This document shows positions 11,790 through 21,006 of a DNA stretch of 64,000 nucleotides, piece by piece. How positions within the stretch are numbered: the stretch's first letter is position 1; each line of letters opens with the position of its first letter. The notes under the pieces are model-generated. The model saw only the letters and a list, made by a program, of their open reading frames with translations. It searched no databases and had not been told where the DNA came from. This DNA is from Euborellia annulipes (lineage: Eukaryota > Arthropoda > Insecta > Dermaptera > Anisolabididae), in the NCBI GenBank assembly GCA_023213315.1, contig JAKCPI010005513.1:1-64000 (forward strand), given 5' to 3'. A program made the position numbers and the translations under genes.

Positions 11790-12235
11790 AAAATCTGGTG
11801 TGACTGGTCACACAGCCCACAACTTTCTCTTACCTTCGTTAATCAAAAGTTGTGTGCTGTGCTTGTCACATCAGATTTTTTGTGTCCAGATATATTTAGT
11901 TTCCACCGATATATTAAAATTCAAGATGTAAAATTTATAATCATGAGAGTATATTTATATTTTGTTACTATGGTAACCATTTCTCCTATCCTTCCTATGA
12001 AGTACAGTACAAGAGTAAAGTGGTCTTCAAAATATTTCAATGGCAAAATGACAAAATACATTTTAAAGAGCATCTTGAATTTTAATCAAAATCGTTGGAG
12101 CGAATTTTGAGAAAATCGAAAAAAAACTGAAAAACTACATCAGTAAAGTACTAGTACTTTTTGGCCGATTTTGTCCAAAAGCTTATTTTGACCTCCTAAG
12201 GGGGTGTTTAATTTAAATATAAAATTTCAAACTCA
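11790..12235 (-). repeat. Hairpin-ended repeat family copy
   Basis: Full terminal hairpin at 11793-11880 (AATCTGGTGTGACTGGTCAC opposite CTTGTCACATCAGATT), then the usual body down to AAATATAAAATTTC. The TCTGT block and the second hairpin are missing. Confidence 0.65.
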
Positions 12236-13749
12236 TAGCTCAATTCCTTCATGCTTTAAATTGAACCCAGGGCAGACCAGTGTCGCTCCGGAAAGGGGGT
12301 TATTTGGACTGGGACTGGTCGCTCAGACACGTTGTATTCTTAATTCGAAATTTAAATCGCATTTTGTACTTGTTTGCCAGAATATTAAATACCAATCAAA
12401 TTTTTAAGCATCAATTCTTGAAATTATCCATTACAAATACATTTTTCGATATAAAGTATTTACAGATCATGGGCGTAACTACCCATTTTCCCCGCATGTA
12501 TCGGACCCTTGGCTCTGCAACCCAGAAAACATGTTCCGCAAACAGACCATTTCGCTGTGAAAAACACTTTAGTTTGCTTCAAAGCCAAAAGTATTTCCCG
12601 CAGAAAAATTTTCGAGTTCATGGAATCCCCGACAAAAATCTCAATACTATTCTCTCTATACAGGCCTATATATGTATATTAACATATACATATAGGCAAG
12701 AGAAAGTAAAAAATCAATAAAAAATATTTGTTTAAAATCTTGGTGGGGGTAATTATTCTCTCGATCTCCAACCTCCTGTTTCCACACTTACCAAAGCTAG
12801 GATAAATAAAAATTATAAAAATTTCAATGTGCTTTCTATCATTTAAACAAAGAAAAAATTTGAGTCCCCTTCCCTTTCCTTCTCCACAGCAAATAAGATC
12901 CTAATTTCCATTTTTGATAGGGCCCGTTAGAGGCTTAATTAGGCACTGATTAGTTTTAACAGAGAATAAAATGGGGCAATCTAACCTTGACTCGCATAGC
13001 CTTTGGTCCTTATTAAATGGCATTAAATATTTTATACAATTGCGCCATTCTACTTTGAGTTTTATTGATTGACACATTTCAGCCCTGAGGATGGTCGCAA
13101 ATCTGACCGAAACGTCGACTTAAAGTGACTTATAAAAGAAAGAAATATAGCTGGAATCGCTCTTTTCTTTATCCCTTATTAGAAGATCTACTCAGCTATC
13201 CACGTCACTCTAATACAATGGAATGTTAATCAAAATAGAAATAGGCTTTTTAGCAGTCTAACCTTGCTTATATTGCAAGAGTATGGAAATCTCAAATAAA
13301 ATTTTTTATTCTCTGGTCTTTAAAGTTAGTTTTTTTTTTTTTTTAAATTTGTAAATGGCTTTTATTAAGAATTCCACTTAGCTTTTTTTATTTTTATTAA
13401 TTTGCCCAGAAGGGATCTGACCATTTTGACTTTTGGACATGTTTTATTAAAATTTTGCCTTTGGAGGTCCCCTGGTGAGCCTTTTTTGTTATAAAAGCAT
13501 CTGTTGATGAGAAAGAAGAGTCTAATGAATTGAATTTTCTTTTTTTTCTAGGCTCCATTCAACTTGCATCACTGAAAATTCAATTGGATGCTTAAGAAAT
13601 CGAAATTTCCCCGAGGAGTAATAATCCCAAGCTGAATTAATTGCTCACATACAATCCTTCAGGAATGAATAATGAAGCCATCATTTGTTAAAACTCAGAA
13701 AATGGCACGAGACTTTCCTTTAACCTGATCACTTCATACTATTACCCAG
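12236..13749. other. No gene seen; repeat fragments
   Basis: 12276-12480 resembles the hAT-type family at 9101 (CTTGTTTGCCAGAATATTAA in common). A terminal GGCAAGAGAAAGTAAAA motif lies at 12685. The rest is AT-rich apart from the motif annotated at 13078. Confidence 0.45.
13078..13125 (+). repeat. Solo CTGAGGA..CGAAACGTC motif
   Basis: CCTGAGGATGGTCGC, a short loop, then GACCGAAACGTCGAC. GGTC and GACC can pair. No palindromic partner is seen nearby. Confidence 0.4.
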
Positions 13750-13955
13750 ACAGCAGCAATATTGCAAATCTTGCAAAATATTGACAATCTTGCAGCGGCA
13801 ATATTCCAAGCTAGCCTTACAGGGAAATTGCAGCAACATTGCTGCAATATTCCTGTGCCCGCCTTTTGTAACTTGCAGGAATATTACGCCAATATTGCTG
13901 TTTGAGCTGCAATATTGTGCTAAATTGGCAGTATTATTGCAATATTCCAAGCTCT
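13750..13955. repeat. Cluster of GCAATATT palindromic motifs
   Basis: At least eight copies of CAATATT or its complement in about 200 bp, several as GCAATATTCC, GCTGCAATATT or CCAATATTGC. Copies are on both strands with irregular spacing, so it is not a simple tandem repeat. The surrounding DNA lacks the motif. Confidence 0.5.
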
Positions 13956-14087
13956 CTGGATATTATATGAATTCAATTGAAATATATGAGGAGTTCAGAG
14001 CAAAAGTGAACCAAGTCCGCTTTTTACTCTATTGAGAAAAAATGAATCAAAGTTAAAGCCTTCTATTTTTTTTTTTTTTAATCATTC

Positions 14088-14328
14088 ACACTTTTTTCTC
14101 ATTCACACTCACACTCACACACACATTCACACAGTCTTTTCGGTAACTTAGGCCATTTAAGACTTTGACGTTGTAATATATATTATCTATTGGGGGTTCA
14201 GGCATTTCTATTTAAGCCATCTGGTAACCAAATGGCTTAAATAAAATCATCGGACTGCCTGGGTCCGAACCCGCGACGTTTGGCATAGGAGGTAGGCACG
14301 CTACCTACTACGCCACACCCGGGGGCAA
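14088..14328 (-). repeat. tRNA-derived SINE, subfamily A, full length
   Basis: Read on the minus strand, a tRNA-like head (A-box GGCGTAGTAGGTAGCG, B-box GCGGGTTCGGACCC) is followed by a hairpin centred on TTGGTTACCA with arms ATTTAAGCCA/TGGCTTAAAT. Then come a unique stretch, the module GTCTTAAATGGCC...CCGAAAAGAC, and a (TGTGAG)n tail. This is the most complete copy in the window. Confidence 0.8.
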
Positions 14329-14426
14329 GCCTTCTATTTAATTCCTCTTAAATATACATTTATTAATATTTTTAATTTATTTTACATCTCAGCAATCATT
14401 AAGAACTTCAATTATACTTTATCTAA

Positions 14427-15319
14427 CAAGGGGAGTGCATAGCCTTGATAACACCGATTTGAACGAAAATTTTTTTATCTGTAGTACCTGATGAAAAACG
14501 AATTCTGTTAAAGCGAGAGAACGCGCTTCTCAACGGTTCGTCTAAAAAAAAATGTTAAAGATTTTGCCTGCATGCCTTAAGCCGTTACTAACAATAACAT
14601 TTATAAAGGTCGCGATGGCTAGATCGGTAGGGCGCATTCTTTCTAAACAAAAAATCCGAGTTCGAATCTCGCCTTGTGCAACTATTTTTTTTTTGTGTAA
14701 TTTATTTATTTATTTTTTTTTTGTTTCAGAATATTTTTTAATATTAATAAATAAATAAAGTTTTTTTTTTAATTATTGGCATTTAATTTTCAACATGTTC
14801 CATATATTTAAAGAAAATTCGAATGCTTTCTTTCAAAAATATAATATAAGGAAATATTTATTTAATATTATATAATTATTATTAATTGGACACATAAATA
14901 AATTTATAATAATATTTGTTTTAAACAGTTGGGTCGTTGATTTTCCTAACTTTGAACACGTTACGACAATATTTTCAGCTTCATTTATTGCTATTAACTC
15001 TTCATTGGGGATAAATTTTTTCTCGGCAATCATTTGGAGAGTGTAATGGTACACAAAAAAAAAAAAAATAGTTGCACAAGGCGAGATTTGAACTCTGATT
15101 TTTGTTTACAAAGATTGCGCCCTACCGAACTAGCCATCGTGACCTTTGTAAATGTTATTGTTAGTAACGGCTTAAGGCATGCAGGCAAAATCTTTAACAT
15201 TTTTTTTTAGACGAACGTTGAGAAGCGCTTCTCCCTTTAACATAATTCGTTTTTCATCAAGTACTACACATAAAAAAATTTTCGTTCAAATCGGTGTTAT
15301 CAACTATGCACTCCCCTTG
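14427..15319. mobile_element. Fold-back transposon with tRNA-like arms, TAA-flanked
   Basis: The termini CAAGGGGAGTGCAT and its complement are flanked by TAA on both sides (14424-14426, 15320-15322). The inverted arms are about 270 bp each (to about 14700 and from about 15048) and match almost throughout. Each arm carries a tRNA-like block (14611-14685 and its mirror 15065-15143) with A-box GATGGCTAGATCGG and B-box GAGTTCGAATCTC. The 3-bp TAA duplication suggests the PIF/Harbinger superfamily. No transposase is present. The 350-bp centre holds a minus-strand open frame (about 14880-15054). Confidence 0.75.
14833..15054 (-). other. Unrecognised small open frame inside the fold-back element
   Basis: A frame of about 70 codons between the two arms. 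The first 45 residues (including AEKKFIPNEELIAINEAEN and VVTCSKLGKSTTQ) look like soluble protein rather than translated AT-rich noise; the rest is low-complexity Ile/Asn. I do not recognise it. It could be a transposase remnant, a captured host exon or chance. No splice sites or promoter were assigned. Confidence 0.25.
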
Positions 15320-15449
15320 TAAGTACACATTTTAAATTTTATATTCAGGATTTGGATTTTTAGATTTTTTAAGATTTTTTTTGGCATTAAGGAACTACTG
15401 CACTCTGGAGGATTAGTATTGAATTTCGGACATGGTTCATTATTACACC

Positions 15450-15639
15450 GAGGGCCGGAACTAGGAGATTTTTTAGGGGGGGGGCAAAATTTAATTTGCC
15501 GCCCCATCCTTAAAATTTTCTATACAAAATTCATATCATTTTACCTTTTTTTTAGTAAATGTTTCTTTACATGCCGCCCCCTGATATCTGCCGCCCGGGG
15601 TACACGCACCCACTGCCCCCCCCCCTAGATCCGGCCCTG
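15450..15639. mobile_element. Nonautonomous hAT-type element with perfect 8-bp TSD
   Basis: The ends GAGGGCCGGAACTAG and (inverted) CAGGGCCGGATCTAG are flanked on both sides by ATTACACC (15442-15449 and 15640-15647). The 190-bp interior is rich in G/C runs and has no transposase. Confidence 0.8.
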
Positions 15640-17704
15640 ATTACACCCAATAACTACCAAAAAGGGAAAAATAAGAAAATTCACATATTCTCTTATTTAA
15701 AAAATATGTTCATTATTAAGCTGGGGAAATAGAATATCCTCCATCTTCATTTTTCAAATCGTGATTATTTTTGAGATTTTTCACTTGTTTTCAAATTCTT
15801 TTTAAAAATAATCGCGACTTGCTGGATGGGGATAATCAATTTTGCCCTCTACACTTGTTTGGTTAATTTACGAATTCTTAGACCCGCCAATTAACCAAGC
15901 GATCCTAAAGGAGGAATGACCAAGTCTGGAAGCCATAGGGGGATTGCTTATTTTACGTATTTGATATTGGCCTTTTCCATTTAATTTACTTCTCTTCTTC
16001 AATCCATACACCTGAGACTTAAGCTATAAAAACAAGGGAGCCTTCTAAAAAAAAACTTTGAGTTATTATTTTGAGTTTATGTCACAAATTTTGTAATTAT
16101 TATTTCATATTAAAAATCAATTAACAATGATAACTTGATGCCAAATTAGGCATTTAAGAATTTATAATAATAACCTAATATTTATAAAAATAATTAAGCC
16201 ATAAGAGAAATCAACTTACAAGATGATATTTCATCTGAATTTCAAATTCCATCATCATTATAAATAAATATTTTTTTTTTTTTTTTTGCGAGGTTTGCCC
16301 GTGGGACTGCCTTCCGCCCCTTTCTGGATGGGCGTGGTGCTAGCTTCGCCACCTGCACTCAAATGCAAATATCTCTCCCTAGCAAAGAATACATATTAAT
16401 CTACAAAAACATTTGTGAAATTAGTTACAAAAAAAAAATATTTATTACCATTTTTAATTTCATATGAAATTAAAATTTAAAGAACCCTTTAAAAAAATTG
16501 AATATTGTTTTCTAATTATTTGTATGCTACTGGAGTAAAAAGAAGGTGTTCAAATTCAAGAGCCACGACGACTCAAAAGAACTTTTTGTCCCCTAAAAAA
16601 AAAAAAAAAAAAAAAAAAAATAGAGGCATGGGGTCTTCGGCAACACGAGTCAATAGATTTTATTTACGCCCCTGTTATAGGTTTAAAGATATTTTAAAAT
16701 ATAATTTTCCTTTTTGATTAAAGCAAAGAATTCTTTGAAATTACAACAATGATATAAAATGCAGATAACGCCCAATATTTAATTATATTCAGGAAAAAAA
16801 ATTGTTAATTTCTTCTTTAGAACTTTTTTCTATATAATCAAACTATCTTTTTTTTTATTTTATTTCTCTCTAGGGTATAATTACCTTTTATTAAACCCTT
16901 TTTGAAAATTATTTCGTAGAAATAGATTACGTGTAAATAAAATATAAATTTTGTATAGTGCTGCTATCTAGTGAATACTTTCTAAACTTGAAGATGGAAA
17001 GTTACATTTGCAAATATTTAAATTTTTATCTAAATCATATTTTCTTCTTAAACTCTTAATTAATTTAAATAATTATTTAAGAATTCTAGATTAAAAAAAA
17101 AAATCTTGTCAAATATAAATATAGCCTATATAGAATATTATTGGGTTAAAAAAATACTTTCTCTTATAATCAAGAAATGTTTCAAATTATATTTTCTGCT
17201 TGATATAATTTTTTGTATTTTATATTGAAATTGTACATTTTAATATTATATACTATAATATTTATTAATGATATTTGATTTAATACATACATTATTCATT
17301 TTAATAATTATAATTTTGTGGTAGCTAGAGCCATCTCGTGGCCAATGTACAAACTATATGAGCGGTTGTTTACAAAAGTTTTTAGCAAAAGCGGAGTTGT
17401 CTATAAAAATTTTGCTTTTTTTATTAAAAATATGAGCTCATTAATGATATATCATTAATCTGTGATAATACCCTGCTCATTTGCTCCTCCAGATTCGTTC
17501 TCCAACTTCAGCCAGCGTAATGGGTTAAAATTGTGGCCTTCATGCCATAAATAAAAAAAGTTATTTAAAAATTTGTCAAAATTCCCTAAACATACGGTTA
17601 CCAAAACTTATATTCCACAAATCCTTTCTCTCGTTATAATGACAGATAAATGAAATTATAAGTTAGCATTAAAAATAAAAGGATATTGATAATATGATTT
17701 AAAA
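15640..17704. other. No gene seen
   Basis: AT-rich sequence with long A- and T-runs (16270, 16597). A small GC-richer patch at 16287-16360 matches nothing I recognise. Confidence 0.6.
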
Positions 17705-17905
17705 AAAAAAGTGCAGGAGGTGCATTTGAACTCGCGAAGTTTGGTTACGTGAGAATAGAAAAAAATATTTTTAGATTGCTTGAGGACTAATTAACCAATT
17801 GAGACAAATTTTATTTATTTGTTATAAGGAAAAATAAGCCATATAAAAAACATGAAATAAAAGAAGTATTAAAAAAATTTTAATATTCCACATAAGAGGA
17901 TATCT
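17705..17905 (-). repeat. Solo copy of the palindrome outer arm (tRNA-like repeat)
   Basis: It begins GTGCAGGAGGTGCATTTGAA and runs through TTTAATATTCCACATA, matching both outer arms of the 18500-19800 palindrome. The minus strand carries the B-box-like GAGTTCAAATGCACC. The A-box region is more decayed than in the other two copies. Confidence 0.6.
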
Positions 17906-17914
17906 ATTTCAGGG

Positions 17915-17996
17915 TGATTAGTGCTGCGATCCTGTGGAGACTTTAAGAATTATAAGTATAATTTTTAAAGTTTCCGTAAGAGTGCAGCACTAATCA
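17915..17996. repeat. Small hairpin MITE-like element
   Basis: The ends TGATTAGTGCTGC and GCAGCACTAATCA are perfect complements. The interior is partly symmetric too (GGAGACTTTAA facing TTAAAGTTTCC). Eighty-two bases in all, lying right after the solo tRNA-like arm. Confidence 0.55.
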
Positions 17997-18499
17997 GATA
18001 TTTTATTCAATTATAAAGATTTATTATAAATTTCCAATGATTTTTTACCCGGGGATCAAAATCAGAGAGGAGGTTATTTTTTTTTTTTTGGCGCCAACAC
18101 ACTCCTTTACTATTCTATTCTCCTGTTCACTCCTGTCACAAAGACCATATTTTTAATACAAATTTATTAAAAAATAAAATTAAAAAAAAAGTATGAAGAA
18201 TATTTATTATTAAAAATTAATTAAATTTGTTATATATAGTCTTATAGTCAAATTACATTAAAAAATATTATATTTTCTAAATTAAGTACAAATTTCAAGA
18301 TCAATTTATCCACAGAATAGGTCCTACTACTATTATAATAGTGAAAAACGAAATTCGTAGCTCCGTAATCATCTCAAAAATTTTATATTTTCTAAAGTAA
18401 AATTAAGTTTCAAGGAATTGAATATCTGAAACAAAAAAGGCCTATTTCAAGGGCGGATACACTTCCCCTCCCCCGAGATTTGAGAAAAATATTTTTTTT
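17997..18499. other. No gene seen
   Basis: AT-rich; ends in a fragment resembling the 9101 hAT-type terminus (CAAGGGCGGATAC at 18449). Confidence 0.5.
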
Positions 18500-19800
18500 T
18501 GGGAATTAAATTTTATTTTGAATATAAAATTTTAAAAAATACGCCAGCCCCCCCCCCTCTCCTCCTCACATGAGGTATAAAAAACAGTTAAGAATAAAAA
18601 AAAGTGCAGGAGGTAGATTTGAACTCGCGAAATTTGGTTACGTGAGAATGAAAAAAATATCGTTTGCATGAGGACGCATTAGCCACTTGGAGCCAAACTT
18701 TCTTTTATTTATATGAGGAAATATAAGCCATATAAGAAACATTAAATAAAAGAAGTATTAAAAAAATTTTAATATTCCACATATGATATATCATTTTTCA
18801 TTACTTTTTTATGCTTATTTTCGACCTTAATGACATCAACACCTCAATTTTCTATATTATCGAAAAAAGCTTATTTAGCATTGTCTGATTAAAACCAAAT
18901 TTTTACCAGAGATTTATAATTAAAAAATGAGTTTTTTTCTAAAGTTTCATTGAGATTGGTAAAGAAATAAATAAAATATTGACTATTTTGTAAATTGAGT
19001 TTTAGAATTCGGGATCCCGGATGGGTAAAAGAGAGCGCTCTGTGAACCGGCTCTAGGCTTGCAATCGGAGATCCCGAATTCTAAAACTCAATTTACAAAA
19101 TAGTCAATATTTTATTTATTTCTTTACCAATCTCAATGAAACTTTAGAAAAAACTCATTTTTTAATTATAAATCTCTGGTAAAAATTTGGTTTTAATCAG
19201 ACAATGCTAAATAAGCTTTTTTCGATAATATAGAAAATTGAGTGTTGATGTCATTAAGGTCGAAAATAGACTTAACTTTGATCGCCAATAACTCCCAAAT
19301 TAGATCATATAATTAAAAGGGCTTTAGTTCTCTGGAATCAGGGGGAATTCAAGAAATAATGACATGTATCATATGTTAGGTAGAGTTTTTGGTTTATTTA
19401 CATCAAGGCATAAACAATCTGACGTTTGCCCATTGAATTATTTGAAAACTATCCATGCTATTAAAATTTTGTTTATAAATTATTAATTCGCATAAAAAGT
19501 AATGAAAAATGATATATCCTATGTGGAATATTAAAATTTTTTTAATACTTCTTTTATTTCATGTTTCTTATATGGCTTATATTTCCTCATATCAATAAAA
19601 GAAAGTTTGGCTTAAGTGGCTAATGCGTCCTCATGCAATCGATATTTTTTTTCATTCTCACGTAACCAAATTTTGCGAGTTCAAATCTACCTCCTGCACT
19701 TTTTTTTTTTTTCTGTTTTTATACCTCATGTGAGGGAGGGGGGGGGGCTGGCGTATTAATTTTTAAAAATTTTATATTCAAAATAAAATTTAATTCCCAA
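18500..19800. mobile_element. 1.3-kb imperfect palindrome with tRNA-like outer arms
   Basis: The inner arms 18813-19016 and 19070-19271 are nearly identical complements around a 53-base loop. The outer arms 18500-18812 and 19490-19800 continue the symmetry, with 218 bases (19272-19489) found only on the right. Each outer arm carries a tRNA-like segment: rc of 18604-18705 and 19600-19700 read an A-box CCAAGTGGCTAATGCG and a B-box GAGTTCAAATCTACC. A third copy of the outer arm lies alone at 17705-17905. No coding capacity was seen. Confidence 0.7.
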
Positions 19801-20633
19801 AATAATAAAAACCTCGTGTAGCTCACAACTAGGTTGATCCCCTTGGTTTTGCGCCCCCAGCCCAGTTGCGCCCGTGGCGGGCGCCTGTTTTGCCACGCCC
19901 TCGTTACGGCCCTGCCCAAATGTATATGATCCAGCAAAAAATCCTAATCGTAATTAATTTTTAAAATTTTATATAAAAAATAAAAGCATTAAGTGCCTGG
20001 GCTGTATTTTTTGTGTTAGATGGGCCCGAAACATCAGCACTAACCATGATTGAGACTGTTTTGCAATCTTGGTCAGCTCAGGCACTTATGCAATTCTTAT
20101 ATACATCTAATGGTATATGCAAATTTTACGTAATATTTTTGTTTGATTCGAAATGTATCTAAGCAACATTAACAATCGTCCTGAAGATGAGAGGGAATCG
20201 TTTCCGAAACGTCAACGATATTGAAAAAAGGTTTAATTCCATGCTGGCTGCCATTCACTTGTTCGTGAATAGGATCTTGTGCTAGAGGTCATTAGTTTGT
20301 TTCCATTTCTGAGCCAAATTTTTACCTATTTTGCTATTTTTTTTCTTTTTTTTAATTTCTTATTTTTTGAATAAAAAAAATCTTATTCGGAGAAAAATGA
20401 TGTTAGAAATTTAAAAAAATCTAAAATAATTTTAAGAAAAAAATTTATTTATTTTTTATTAATGAATTTTACAAAATAATTTGTACTTTTCTTGAAAAAT
20501 AAGAAAACAAAACAAAATATTTATAAATGATTGGAGAATGGGAAAATGAACGAGATAATTTTTTTTTCAAGGATCAATCTTTTAAGGATTTTTTTTTTAT
20601 TAATTAAAAGATTGAATTAAATAAAAAATTATC
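19801..20633. other. No gene seen
   Basis: A G/C-rich patch at 19835-19915 (CCCAGTTGCGCCCGTGGCGG) resembles a transposon end without a partner. The rest is AT-rich apart from the motif at 20170. Confidence 0.5.
20170..20235 (+). repeat. Solo CTGAAGA..CGAAACGTC motif
   Basis: GTCCTGAAGATGAGAGGGAA followed by TTTCCGAAACGTCAACG. GGAA and TTCC can pair. No inverted partner nearby. Confidence 0.4.
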
Positions 20634-20639
20634 TTTATT
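20634..20639 (-). terminator. Candidate Hsp90 poly(A) signal
   Basis: AATAAA on the minus strand about 370 bases after the stop codon at 21007. It is the first canonical hexamer I found downstream. The 3' UTR between them is AT-rich with no open frame. Variant hexamers nearer the stop cannot be excluded. Confidence 0.4.
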
Positions 20640-21006
20640 TATCCTATTCTGGATAATAACACAGAAGATAAGAACGAACAATTCAATTGAAGAAACTTTC
20701 ATTCATAAAATATGATTTGCATTCATTCTTCCTTTCATATCATAAAACATTCATAGCTCTTTAATATTCTTATCCTTAAATATTAACATATAATCAGTCA
20801 GATTATTATAATATCTAAAAATATTATAATACTTTACAGTAAGAATGACTTAAGTGTTTGTAATCAATTATGAGATAATTTTGGTTTTATGAATTTTAAA
20901 TGTAATGGAATAATTACATACAACTACTAAGTTAGGAACAATAATAAAAAAAAGCAAAAAAATAAATAAGAGATTATTTTATGTGCTGTGAGAGTGAGAG
21001 AGAGGC

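Noticed and set aside
14611..14685. Functional tRNA gene
   Set aside because: The boxes are good, but the acceptor and anticodon stems do not form properly and the block is repeated as an inverted copy in a transposon arm.
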